From contig OZ020616.1 in NCBI GenBank assembly GCA_963971575.1, positions 58,324,907 through 58,388,906 of the forward strand: 64,000 bases of DNA. Direction: 5' to 3'. Every line of letters begins with the position of its first letter. Within the stretch, counting starts at the first letter, position 1. The notes beneath the pieces were generated by a model. The model saw only the letters and a list, made by a program, of their open reading frames with translations, made no database searches and had not been told where the DNA came from. This document shows, one piece after another, positions 22,368 through 32,625 of this stretch. The position numbers and the translations under genes were made by a program. This DNA comes from Liopterus haemorrhoidalis (lineage: Eukaryota; Arthropoda; Insecta; Coleoptera; Dytiscidae).

Positions 22368-22502
22368 TTGATGTGAAGTATGCTTTTTCACACATTTCAG
22401 GATTTCGCAGGTATTTAGTAAGTGAATGATGATTATTTGAGATGCCAAAACAAATTTTATGTTAATTTTTTTTTAAATTTTAATTCGAATGCCTAAAATA
22501 CC
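22368..22502 (-). mobile_element. family H 3'-end fragment
   Basis: Contains GATGTGAAGTATGCTTTTTC (a diverged hairpin) and AGGATTTCGCAGGTATTTAG, ending at TAAAATACCATT. It is joined to GGTTTGGTCGGTTTGGTAAG, a stretch that also flanks H copies near 7220 and 32570. Confidence 0.72.
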
Positions 22503-22610
22503 ATTCGGTTTGGTCGGTTTGGTAAGAAATTACGTTTTTTTTCCCAAAGATTTGTGGCATTAATTTATTTATTTAATTTCTTTATTAATGTTACCAATAA
22601 AACAAAAAAA

Positions 22611-23425
22611 TTGATGTGAAGTGTGAATTTTCACACATTTCAGGATTTCGCAGGTATTTAGTAAGTGAATGATGATTATTTGGGATGCCAAAACAAATTT
22701 TATGTTAAAATATTTTTGTTTTGTTAATTTTAATTCATTTGCCTAATACCATTATTTAAGTTTCTAAATATGTGCAGTATTTTTTTTATATAGCAAGGTT
22801 CGTTAAGATTTTGAAAATTGCGCCTATGGCTTCCATTGGTTGTTTTAAGTCATAACTCCGCCCCTCTGATTTCGTGTATTCAATTTCAACAATTTCCACT
22901 GGTTATTAACTTTACGCTTTTAAAAATTAAATGCAACATTTGCCAAAATATAACTAGAATTTTGAAAAAATAATTTAAACAAAATAAAAATGCAAAAAAA
23001 AAACAAAAAAAAATGAAATTGTCTCGAGACCGGAACCCTAGTTTGCAAATTAGAACGCAAGAGCGCTAACCATTACACCATGCTGGTTTACCTTGTTACA
23101 TAAGTTATTAAACATTTTACATTGTCAAGCAAGAAACACAAAAAATGTGTTATTTTCCGAAAACATAATCTGATCAAAAATTCCTGTTGTACTATTCCGG
23201 TTCACACCAATGTACATTACTTAGAATTTTTTCAGATTTTTAGTTTAAACCATCTGGGCTACAGGGTGGCAGAAATCGATTCATCGGCAGATCGACAATT
23301 TTGGCAGAATTCGATTCTAAATAATTTATTTTGTAAAAATAAAATTTTGATCGTTAATCCACGTACTAAGGGCTTTCATTTGATACCCTACACCCCTACA
23401 CAGAATTTTAAAAAAATATATATTT
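22611..23425 (-). mobile_element. family H element lacking its 5' end
   Basis: Hairpin GTGTGAATTTTCACAC, AGGATTTCGCAGG, the body with CATTGGTTGTTTTAAGTCAT, a tRNA-like block at 23026-23086, then the conserved 5' half (CGAAAACATAATCTGATCAA, ACCATCTGGGCTACAGGGTG) up to CTACACAGAATTTT. The microsatellite and 5' terminus are lost. Confidence 0.78.
23026..23086 (-). other. tRNA-like block inside H element
   Basis: Reverse strand: TGGTGTAATGGTTAGCGC (A-box-like), GCGTTCTAATTTGCAAAC, then GGTTCCGGTCTCGAGAC in place of the B box. It differs from the block in the H copies at 2644 and 24581 although the flanks are the same. Confidence 0.45.
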
Positions 23426-24473
23426 TTTTTTGACCTTTGAAAAAAATGTAGTTTTCAGGAAATATAAATTTTATGCGTATCCCCAATTTATAAGCTGCCA
23501 CTGATTTCACAATAACTAATGTAAAATTTTACGAGTATAGTAATGACACATTTCAATTTTGCCATCTAGTGGTCGTTTGTAAAAACATAAAAGGTACCCT
23601 CGTATGTAAAATTAGATACCTATAAGCACTTTATCTTTTGACACAGATTCCCCGGGAATGTATCTGTCAAATAAAACCAAAATTTGGTGTATTTTATTTA
23701 TTGTATTTGTGGAGTTTTTTCCATTAAAATGTACTTTAAAATTTTTCGTGTCTCGACATTTCTGTGCAATCCATTTCGGGTAAACCACTAAGTATTCGTA
23801 GTAGTTTATAGACGTTGCTTTTAGATAAACTCGCTCCTTACATGTTCCCGAGGGAACTCACTTGACTTTCAAAACCAGAATTCAGACAACAGCAAACAGA
23901 ATGTGTACAATTTTATATTTTGTACACATAAATAATTCATTTTATTCTTTGTGCATTGATTCTAAATGTAAACTTAATTTAAAATTTATATTTTTCACTA
24001 AATAAGTCGTTTTCATGATTGCAACAAAGATTCCTATTACAAAAGATTTAGGGAAATAAATAAATCCAACTATCCTACGTATTATCAAGGAAATTTGCAT
24101 TTCAGCAAGAGCCAACTCTGATAAATCAGGGACGTATTTTTGCGTATCAGATCGCACGCACCTGCGTATATTTGACTTAGGGATTAAATTATTATATTTA
24201 TGTTACTAAATTACTTTTTCGATAAGAACACGAAAAACCAACAAAAATGTTGGTAACAAGAATCGTTTAAGTGGGAACTACAACGAGGTGAGATAAATTC
24301 GATTGCTAGTTTTTTGTCAGCTTCAGGCTGACCCTATTTTTTTTTCTCTAGAGTTATCAAGGTACTGGGATTCCCAAAATTCAAACCGCAGGACTCTATC
24401 TCGAACCATTTTTGAGTTATGAATTTTGGAATTTTCAGCTCGATTTTCGTTATTTTTTGTTTTACTCATCATT
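23426..24473. other. non-coding stretch
   Basis: Contains TTTCAGGAAATATAAATTTT with GCGTATCCCC, repeated inverted near 54180-54225. No gene or other family recognised. Confidence 0.3.
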
Positions 24474-24580
24474 TTGGCATCCCAAATAATTTGTTTGGCA
24501 TCCCAAATAATCATCATTCAGTTACTAAATACCTGCGAAACCCTGAAATGTGTGAAAATTCACACTTCACATCAATTTTT
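24474..24580 (+). mobile_element. family H 3'-end fragment, followed head to tail by another H
   Basis: TTTGGCATCCCAAATAAT appears twice, then ACCTGCGAAACCCTGAAATG, GTGTGAAAATTCACAC and ACATCAATTTTT. The next base starts the 5' end of a second H element (AGGGTTTGGTAGGTATGACC). Confidence 0.8.
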
Positions 24581-25480
24581 AGGGTTTGGTAGGTATGACC
24601 AAAAAACCCTTATACCGTCATTTTGTCGTCTGTCTGTCTGTCTGTTCGGTAAAAATTGTAGCCAAACGGCTAAATCTAGAGAGTTGAAATTTGGCATGCT
24701 TATACAACTCTTTGACCCGCACATAGGAAAAATACTAAAACATCTAAAAAACATACCCCCCTAAAAATATAAACAAATATGTGCTCATCGAAAACAAAAA
24801 TATTTTTTTTAAATTCTGAGTAAGGTATCAAATGAAAGCCCTTAACACGTGGATTAACGATCAAATTTTTATTTTTGCAAAATAAATTATTTTGATGCGA
24901 TTCTTGCCAAAATTGTGCAAAAAAAATTTTGTCCCACACCCTATAGCCCAGATGGTTTAAACTAAAAATCTAAAAAAATTCTAAGTAATGTATATTGGTG
25001 TGAACCGAAATAGTACAACAGGAATTTTTGATCAGATTATGTTTTTGGAAAATAACGCATTTTTTGTGGTTTTTGGTTCACAAAGTACAAAAGTTATACC
25101 AATGTAAGACACTCACATGCATAGCGTGCGATGGCTACATGCGTTAGAGCACTCTTAACCTGGCTGGAAAACGAAGGATTTCGAGTTCGAGTACGGAGTG
25201 AATTTTTTTTTCTGTTTTTTTTTTGCATTTTTTTATGTTGAAATTATTTTGTCAAAATTTTAGTTATATTTTGACAAATGTTGTATTTAATTTTTATGAG
25301 CGTAAATTTAATAACCAGTCTTATTATATGATTAACAGACGATAAATTATTTAAAAAATATCGTTCATTTTGCCGTGATTACTACAAAGTAAAATTTGTC
25401 CTACACACTCAGCATACCGCCTTCACTTATTATATACCTGCGAAACCCTGAAATGTGTGAATATTCACACTTCACATCAA
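24581..25480 (+). mobile_element. complete family H element (HINE-like)
   Basis: 5' end AGGGTTTGGTAGGTATGACC, a (GTCT)n tract at 24628-24645, a conserved block TTCGGTAAAAATTGTAGCCA, then TTTGACCCGCACATAGG and AAATGAAAGCCCTTAACACG. A tRNA-like block follows at 25131-25195. The 3' end has ACCTGCGAAACCCT, an inverted version of the 5' end, then the hairpin GTGTGAATATTCACAC and TTCACATCAATTTTTT. About 900 bp and no transposase; the ORFs inside are chance. Confidence 0.76.
25131..25195 (+). other. tRNA-like block inside H element
   Basis: ATGGCTACATGCGTTAGAGC (A-box-like) and ATTTCGAGTTCGAGTAC (B-box-like). Nearly the same block is in the H copy at 34064, and a longer variant at 2931-3005. Confidence 0.5.
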
Positions 25481-26195
25481 TTTTTTAAAATACGCGTTTT
25501 TAAAAATGAAATAAATTTAATTATATAATTTTTTTTATTATTTTGTGAATTATTAATGTATGTAATTAAAATAATTAAATTAAATTAAATAAATGAGTTA
25601 TAAGACACCATGAATATTGGATTAAATCTCTTATCTTTAATTTCTTATTTGTTATCCGGATATCCGGATATATCCGAATATTTTGAGTTTTCTGTATTCG
25701 ATATCCTGATATTCATTAATGTCGGATAATTGGAAACCCTACTTTAACTATTTTATTTGTAAATTGTGCCTTAACCCCTCCCTGTGTTCTTAGCGAGTGG
25801 CACTTTACAATTCTACTTCTTTACCTGCATCAATTTGAAGTTATGAATTTTTGTGAGTTGCAGCTTTTCTTGTATTCTCTTTTACGGAGCAATTTTCCCC
25901 GCTGGTGTTTGCAACATTTTCCGCTCTACCCGACCAATTTAGATGTTGTTTCTTATCGAAGTTTCTTTTTTGCACGTACCGTCTTCCCACCTACCTTTTG
26001 ACGACCCCCGATAGAAAGAACTGTTCTGAATGAATTCTTTCGCAACTTTTTCCGAATGCTTTTTCAGCAATTTGTCAAGGCCCCGAGGTGACAAAGAGGG
26101 AAATAAAGACAAATAATATGTTATAATAAATAAATTGACAGGAAATGGAACGATTTTTTTTAATTTTAAATAAGGGTGATATATTTTCGTAACTA
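25481..26195. other. non-coding; short ATCCGGATAT repeat
   Basis: 25653-25690 holds tandem ATCCGGATAT units, a pattern often seen next to hAT-type elements. The remainder is AT-rich with a slightly GC-richer patch at 25920-26090. No coding evidence. Confidence 0.35.
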
Positions 26196-26761
26196 ATGGG
26201 TGTTTTTTTTTAGAGGTATAGAACTTTAAATTGCAATAAAACAACGATGGATTATTCGATTGACATGAATTTTTTTTTATTCGAAAGATAATCTTGTGGC
26301 ATTACATTTTAAATATGATTTCTGGCATATGACCGCCACGGCTGGCTCGGATGTAGTCCAATCTGGACGTCCAATTTTCGATGACTTTTTCCAACATTTG
26401 TGGCCGTATATCGGCCATAACAGGGCGAATGTTGTCTTCCAAATGGTCAAGCGTTTGTGGCTTATCCGCATAGACCAATGACTTTACATAGCCCCACAGA
26501 AAGTAGTCCAGCGGTGTTAAATCACAAGATCTTGGAGGCCAATTCACAGGTCCAAAACGTGAAATTAGGCGGTCACCAAACATGTCTTTCAATAAATCGA
26601 TTGTGGCACGAGCTGTGTGACATGTTGCGCCGTCTTGTTGGTATGATTTAATGTAATGCCACAAGATTATCTTTCGAATAAAAAAAAAATCATGTCAATC
26701 GAATAATCCATCGTTGTTTTATTGCAATTTAAAGTTCTATACCTCTAAAAAAAACACCCAT
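26196..26761 (-). mobile_element. DD41D-type deletion derivative, copy 2
   Basis: 566 bp, same ends as the copy at 19931 (ATGGGTGTTTTTTTTTAGAG and inverse), with TA on both sides (26194-26195, 26762-26763). The reverse frame at 26302-26664 encodes the same transposase C-terminus with RSCDLTPLDYFLWGYVK, differing from the other copy at only a few residues. Confidence 0.9.
26302..26664 (-). pseudogene. DD41D transposase C-terminus, copy 2
   Basis: 120 codons, co-linear with the product at 20028-20393. One residue is missing near the end (ASRGGH against ASRHGGH). Catalytic Asp 2 and 3 are present; Asp 1 and the DNA-binding region are absent. The open frame persists in both copies, which may only reflect recent amplification. 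Confidence 0.85.
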
Positions 26762-26804
26762 TATAACACTAAAGTGTGCATTTCTACACATACCAGAATT
26801 TCGT

Positions 26805-26955
26805 ATACCTATAAAAGAGCGTATTGAAGCAAGCCTGTAGCTGCAAACGTTAAATCGTTTGTATCTGCTGTTTGACCGCTAAGCAAGGGCACGGACGTGA
26901 CTTCAATTCCTGCTTATCTCAGATAATTTGTGTATAAATATTTATACAAATTATA
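26805..26955 (+). mobile_element. tRNA-like SINE-type repeat, copy 1
   Basis: Contains CTGCAAACGTTAAATCGTTT, then GTTTGACCGCTAAGCAAGGG, GCACGGACGTGA and CTTCAATTCCTGC, a tRNA-like arrangement with a weak B box. An inverted copy lies at 56840-56985 (GGAATTGAACTCACGTCCGT). No target duplication identified. Confidence 0.5.
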
Positions 26956-26992
26956 GGGTTCAACTTAGCCCGTTCAGTAGGTTTAGGTTGGT

Positions 26993-27325
26993 CAGAGGTT
27001 ACAGTGGTTTTAGTGACTACAGTTTTGTAATTTTCAAAAGAATGGATAAACAAGAATTTCGTGTGTTGATTAAACATTGTTTTTTAATGGGAAAAAATAC
27101 TGTTGAAGTCAAACAGTGGCTTGATAAGCGTTATCGAGACTCCAGACAAATCTACTCTTACTGATTGGTATGCTGAATTTAATTCTTAATTAATTAATTT
27201 TAATTTTAGGAGCGTTGAAATGAATGTATCACTCTGTAAGGAAAGTATGTTGATGAATAAAGTCGAATTTATAAAAAAAGAAAAAGAAGTTTTTCTTAGT
27301 TAGACCGGAGACTTATTGAGGGACA
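26993..27325 (+). pseudogene. mariner N-terminal remnant with 3' TIR
   Basis: ATG at 27042 starts DKQEFRVLIKHCFLMGKNTV followed by KQWLDKRYRDS, the N-terminus of a SETMAR-like mariner transposase. A premature stop follows, and the element jumps to its 3' TIR GACCGGAGACTTATTGAG (27303-27320). The same 5' region and TIR occur at 17408-17560 (reverse) and 58931-60660. This is an internal-deletion derivative. Confidence 0.8.
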
Positions 27326-27358
27326 TGGTATGTAAGTTGATTGTTTAATAGTTAATTG

Positions 27359-28371
27359 GGTTAATGTTCCGTATAAGTCCACCGCGTCAAATTAGAACTA
27401 GGCTGTATGTTTAGAATAGAATATATGTAAGAGTGGGGAACCAATAGTAATCATTCTTGCATATGTGCTCGGTGTAATCAGACACAACTTTTGTGCAATT
27501 TAGAATCAAGGGTGGACGGTGTCTACACAGGTGTTATTTACATAGTTAGTTCCTGAAACTTGGAAAATGGCTGATAATTATTTCAATTTTTTAAGTAATA
27601 TGGAGAGTAAGGATATGAAAGAGGTGTTGAGGTGGTGTATGAATGAGGGTTTGATTGTGTCTGATTGTAAATGTCCCAAAAAGTTCCCAGACCCCTGATT
27701 TATATAATTGCAATGTGATCTAAATGCTATCCATTTTTTCCCAAATTTAAACCCAAATTGTGATAGCTAAATTTTATCGCGTACAACTTCAAAGAGTTAT
27801 AAAAAGGATGGATAATTTTATATAAAAAGGTATTCTGTGGCGATTTTCACGGCTCTGGATTTGCCTACTAGTTTTATCATTGTTTGTTTGCATATGTATT
27901 GTGAAGATATATAAATGCTTTATACATTTTTAATACATTTACATAATTTGGTATGTATGAATGCGATGAAAAACGGAATGTCCTATTTTAGACATAAAAT
28001 TGGTAGGTCGGAATATATTGATAATTTGAGGATTCTCTCTTTTAATAAAGTTAGTGTTTTTCAACATATGTATACTATAAATCTCATTCAAACTATTTAA
28101 ATATGACTCTAAGGGTATAAATACTGAAATTTCGTTCTTCAAGTTTTTCTTTAAAAACCTTAATACGAGCTAAATGTTAACAAACACTTATTAAATAATT
28201 GCTTGGATTTCAAAACGTATAACTATCAAATACTTATTTAGATTTCAGAATCGTAAATGTTATATTTTGAAAGAAAGGGGCGGCGCTTCGTCAAGACCAA
28301 ATCTCATTCCAACTAGCATACACGTTCTGTCTGACGAGTTATGCCTGGTGGACTTATACGGAACATTAACC
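27359..28371 (+). mobile_element. Merlin-like DNA transposon, non-autonomous
   Basis: Perfect 25-bp TIRs starting GGTTAATGTTCCGTATAAGT, flanked by an exact 8-bp duplication GTTAATTG (27351-27358 and 28372-28379). TIR length and 8-bp duplication fit the Merlin (IS1016-like) superfamily. At 1013 bp it holds a short frame similar to the N-terminal end of such transposases, and the rest is AT-rich with no DDE core. Merlin identity is inference from these three signs; ends and duplication are directly visible. Confidence 0.82.
27567..27698 (+). pseudogene. N-terminal piece of Merlin/ISXO2-like transposase
   Basis: A 43-codon frame beginning MADNYFNFLSNM and containing VLRWCMNEGLIVSDCKCPKK. The pattern 'hydrophobic helix, short linker, C-x-C-P' resembles the start of ISXO2-like (Merlin) proteins, where a zinc-ribbon follows. 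The frame ends just after the Cys pair, and no catalytic region is recognisable downstream. The assignment depends mainly on the element's ends. Confidence 0.5.
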
Positions 28372-28379
28372 GTTAATTG

Positions 28380-29006
28380 TTGTTATTTAAGCATCAAACT
28401 TACACTAGGATTAACAATAATTTATTGTTTTATTTTATTAAAAATTCCAGTTTCTAAAATGTGTAGTTTTATGGTCCTAATACTTCCGGTACGGCTCTGT
28501 CCGATAAAAACAACTCCTAGCCCCATATAAAGGCCGGCCATAACTAGCAGACATACACACATAGATCCGGTAAATGTCAGCTTTTCCCGCTACTGGTTCG
28601 ACCGTTTCCATCCCCTCGCCCCCAGCGATACTTCAGGTAACCTATCTCCTACCCCTTGTTAGCACTCCGACATGTTTTCGATTCGTGCCTACGAGGATAC
28701 TATGAATTTTTTACCAAACGAAAATTGACACATCAAACCTGTGAAATATTAAGGTAAATATTTTTAAATTGAAAACGATTTTTACACTATTTACCAAACT
28801 TTTTCACCTACAAAAAAATAAATGAATAAAAATCAGCAAAAAAAAGCAGTATAGTCCGTACCAAATTAGTTTTGAAGATGGCAATAAAATAATAAATGTT
28901 AAAGAACTCATAAAATTACAATAGAAGTGATATAACTAAGCGTGTCAACCCATAGCCGTAGGGATTAGTTTTTCACATTACGCATCTTACTTAAGGGATT
29001 AACAAA
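28380..29006. other. non-coding stretch, GC-richer at 28530-28680
   Basis: 28530-28680 has more G and C than its flanks and a donor-like CTTCAGGTAACC at 28632-28643. No convincing frame. Confidence 0.25.
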
Positions 29007-29035
29007 AACTGCACGTGTACACAGACAGACGGACG

Positions 29036-29071
<36 letters not shown>

Positions 29072-29207
29072 GGCAGACCGACATACATCATGCTAAAAAT
29101 AGCCAAAACGTTATGCAGGGACCTCAATTCGTGGAGATCCATCGAAATCTCGAAATGTCAAAATTGGTATGATCACAATACCTCCCTTATATATGTTGGC
29201 GGTCGGT
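29007..29207 (-). mobile_element. family G 5'-end fragment with GACA repeat
   Basis: GCACGTGTACACAGACAGAC, a (GACA)n tract to about 29072, GGAGATCCATCGAAATCTCG, and the 5' terminus GGCGGTCGGTAAAAA at the right. The frame across it is read through the microsatellite. Confidence 0.8.
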
Positions 29208-29232
29208 AAAAATGAATTGATCAGTAAAAAAA

Positions 29233-29863
29233 ATCAGCTGTAGCCGCCACAGGACCGATCGCCATCACAAAGTACTTGTATAAAATACATTCTAGCAGCA
29301 GAGTAGAAATAACTTGGCCCAATATTTTCTAACAGAGATATTATTTATCATGACCATGGAAACGTTACATATGAGTATGAAAAAATAGACAAAATTAGAA
29401 AAAAATTTCAAAATTCTTTCGTTTTATCAAAAAATGTCTCAAATAAAAGTTGTTAGTTATTGCTTTTATAGCAACTTTTGTTAAATAAATTTTTTCGTAA
29501 TATTTTTCTGTTGTGAAATATTCGCAAAAATCTTAAAATCGACACGAGTAAACTCGCATTTTTAGTCAACCGATTTTTACCAAAAGTTGATCAACTCGTG
29601 TCATTGATGGCAGAAGCTTAAATATGAAGTTTCATAAAAATCCTTTCAACAGAATTTGCTCTGCACGTGTACACAGACAGACAAACGGACAGACGGACGG
29701 ACAGACGGACGGACAGACGGACGGACAGACAGACCGACAGACATCATGCTAAAAATAGTCAAAACGTTATGTAGGGAGCTCAATTCGTGGAGATCCATCG
29801 AAATCTCGAAATGTCAAAATCGGTATGATCACAATACCTCCCTTATATATGTTGGCGGTCAGT
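29233..29863 (-). mobile_element. complete family G element
   Basis: The 3' hairpin (CAGCTGTAGCCGCCACAGG, slightly damaged) and GGACCGATCGCCATCA lie at the left. Then come ATCATGACCATGGAAACGTT, CAAAAGTTGATCAACTCG, the (ACGG/ACAG)n tract at 29673-29742, and the 5' terminus GTTGGCGGTCAGTAAAAA at the right. Its neighbour G fragment lies directly beside it in the same orientation. Non-coding. Confidence 0.8.
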
Positions 29864-30609
29864 AAAAAGTACTTAAATAGTGGTCGATTTGCTGCAAATT
29901 AAATTGAAATTAAACAAATAATAAATAAAAAAATATATTTAATTAACTAATTAATTTGTTATGTAATTAAATTATTTGTTAAGATAAGATGTTTGTTAAA
30001 ATAATTATTTTTAATTTTTTTTTTTCTTTCTGGTGGTCGTGGAGAAAGTAGGGTCTGTGACTCGGTTTGGAAGAGAAAATTCGATGCTCGTGGTTCCTCA
30101 CGCTCGCCTGCGGCTCGCGCCGAATGTTCCACTCACACAGAATTTTCTCATTCCAATCTTGTTACAGAATATACTATTACATCAGTTTTAAGCGTTCCCC
30201 ATATTGTATAGTGTAGAATAAATTTGGGGCCTTAATAATCCCATAACATTTATGTAAAATGTTAGTAATTACTAAAATAATAAAAAATTATTATCTAAAA
30301 AGTTCTAAAGGTTGCAGTTTTAGCTCGGAAGCAATAAATTTAAACGGGCAAAAAATGTAAATAGCATTTTATTCAGCAAAAATGTATACATTATCCTTGT
30401 AAATAGTGCCAGAGATTCCGCTTTTTACAAATTATAATACAAATAAAAAAGTCAGCAATGCGAGGCACAAAATACACGAATTATTGCAATAAAAAAAAAC
30501 ACTCACACAGCATTGAATAAGTAATAAAGTAAGTACTGCAATTAAAAATAAAATAATGTTTCCATATACCATATATTAAGCGTAGAAATTAATTAAGTCA
30601 TGCTGATAG
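29864..30609. other. AT-rich stretch, GC-richer at 30035-30130
   Basis: A patch with GGTGGTCGTGGAGAAAGTAG and CTCACGCTCGCCTGCGGCTC stands out from the AT background. No ORF or repeat partner was noticed. Confidence 0.3.
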
Positions 30610-30755
30610 AATTGAAAAAGAATTTTTGATTAGATTATGTTTTCGGAAAATAACGCATTTTTTGTGTTTTTTGCATGATCATGTAAAATATTTAATAACT
30701 TATGTAACAAAGTAAACCAACACGGGTTCGGTTCCTGGGTTCGGTCTCGAGACAA

Positions 30756-31127
30756 CCCAGCAAACATTCAACTAACGGCCGAATGCTGGCAAACTGCTTT
30801 TATGCTGGTAAATTACTGGCACCAAAAGTAAGTGCAACGCCAGTATTAATAATGTACTTCACATTTGTATTTCGCATTCCGCCTATACGAAGTACTTTAC
30901 CAGCATTTTATAAGCACTCTTCTTCACTCATACTTTTTACTTAAAACCATCAGAAATAAATCTTGCAACTAATGCGATTATTTTGCACTTTACCGTTGCT
31001 GGGCCAGCAACTGATACATCAATGGGCCAGTAACGGCCCCGGAGACACCGGGGTACTGGCCCATTACTTTCAATGCCGGGGAGTATGTGCTTTACCAGTA
31101 CTGGCCCGTATAAAAATGTTTGCCGGG
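30756..31127. mobile_element. 372-bp palindrome-rich element
   Basis: Ends CCCAGCAAACATT and, inverted, CCCGGCAAACATT. The central part ATGGGCCAGTAACGGCCCCG with its inverse forms a strong hairpin, and TGCTGG/TACTGGC motifs recur near both ends. The other tandem units show the uninterrupted target GAGACAATTTTA; AA may be duplicated. GC content is well above the surroundings. No transposase. Confidence 0.75.
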
Positions 31128-32007
31128 AATTTTATTTTTTGTTTTTTTTTTTTGTATTTTTATTTTGTTTAATTATTTTTTCAAAATTCTATTTATATTT
31201 GGGCAAATGTTGCATTTAATTTTTAAAAGATGGTTTAAACTAAAAATCCCAAAAAATTCTAAGTAATGTACATTTGTATGAACCGGAATAGTACAACAGG
31301 AATTTTTGATCAGATTATGTTTTCGGGAAATAACGCATTTTTTGTTTTTTGCTTGACCATGTAAAATATTTAATAACTTATGTAACAAAGTAAACCAACA
31401 CGGGTTCGGTTCATGGGTTCGGTCTCGAGACAATTTTATTTTTTGTTTTTTTTTTTTTTGTATTTTTATTTTGTTTAAATTATTTTTTCAAAATTCTAGT
31501 TATATTTGGGCAAATGTTGCATTTAATTTTTAAAAGATGGTTTAAACTAAAAATTGTAAGTAATGTATATTTGTATGAACCGGAATAGTACAACAGGAAT
31601 TTTTGATCAGATTATGTTTTCGGAAAATAACGCATTTTTTTGTGTTTTTTGCATGACCATGTAAAATATTTAATAACTTATGTAACAAAGTAAACCAACA
31701 CGGGTTCGGTTCATGGGTTCGGTCTTGAGACAATTTTATTTTTTGTTTTTTTTTGTATTTTTATTTTGTTTAAATTATTTTTTCAAAATTCTAGTTATAT
31801 TTGGACAAATGTTGCATTTAATTTTTAAAAGATGGTTTAAACTAAAAATCCCAAAAAATTCTAAGTAATGTACATTTGTATGAACCGGAATAGTACAACA
31901 GGAATTTTTGATCAGATTATGTTTTCGGGAAATAACGCATTTTTTGTTTTTTGCTTGACCATGTAAAATATTTAATAACTTAGGTAGCATAGTTAACCAG
32001 CGTGTTT

Positions 32008-32075
32008 TAATAGTGTAATGGTTAGCATGCTCGCGTTCTAATTTGCAAACTAAGATTAGATCCGGTCTCGAGACA
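32008..32075 (+). other. tRNA-like block inside H element
   Basis: TAGTGTAATGGTTAGCATGC, GCGTTCTAATTTGCAAACTA, GATCCGGTCTCGAGAC. Same type as 23026-23086. The preceding three tandem units carry instead a shortened CACGGGTTCGGTT-CATGGGTTCGGTCTCGAG block. Confidence 0.45.
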
Positions 32076-32480
32076 ATTTTATTTTTTGTTTTTTTTTGCA
32101 TTTTTATTTTGTTTAAATTATTTTTTCAAAATTCTACTCATATTTGGGCAAATATTGCATTTAATTTTTAAAAGCGTAAATTTAATAACCAGTGGAAATT
32201 ATTGAAATTGAATACATGAAATCAGAGGGGCGGAAATATGACTTACAACAACCAATGGAAGCCAAAGGCGCAAGTATTAAAATCTTAATGAACCTTGTTA
32301 TATAAAAAAAAATAGTGCACATATTTAGAAACCTAAATAATGGTATTAGGCATTCGAATTAAAATTAACAAAACAAAAATATTTTAACATAAAATTTGTT
32401 TTGGCATCCCAAATAATCATCATTCACTTACTAAATACCTGCGAAACCCTGAAATGTGTGAAAATTCACACTTCACATCA

Positions 32481-32620
32481 ATTTTTTTGTTTTATTGGTA
32501 ATATTAATAAAGAAATTAAATAAATAAATTAATGCCACAAATCTTTGGAAAAAAAAACGTAATTTCTTACCAAACCGACCTTAAATAAATGGCTAATTAA
32601 AAAAAAAAGAAGTGATTTTA
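32481..32620. repeat. spacer shared with 7190-7300 and 22500-22610
   Basis: TTTTATTGGTAATATTAATA, AATGCCACAAATCTTTGG and TTTCTTACCAAACCGACC occur inverted before H copies near 22510-22605 and 7220-7295. The block seems to have been duplicated together with H ends. Confidence 0.65.
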
Positions 32621-32625
32621 AGTAA

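Larger units (their letters stand above)
30610..32480 (+). mobile_element. family H element with tandem internal units
   Basis: The 5' end is missing. The central block (GGAATTTTTGATCAGATTAT through the tRNA-like block and GACAATTTTATTTTTTG to GATGGTTTAAACTAAAAAT) is repeated: the AATTTTTGAT landmark occurs at 30621, 31301, 31598 and 31903. The first unit is interrupted by a 372-bp element. After the fourth unit the normal 3' half follows, ending in ACCTGCGAAACCCT and GTGTGAAAATTCACAC at 32440-32480. Confidence 0.8.

Noticed and set aside
29015..29865. Frames rich in Asp-Arg-Gln-Thr or Thr-Asp-Gly-Arg
   Set aside because: Translations of the (GACA)n and (GACG)n microsatellites inside G elements.
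22611..32480. Direct repeats of H that might suggest a CRISPR-like array
   Set aside because: Units are long, eukaryotic transposon sequence with irregular spacing; no short repeat-spacer pattern and no cas genes.
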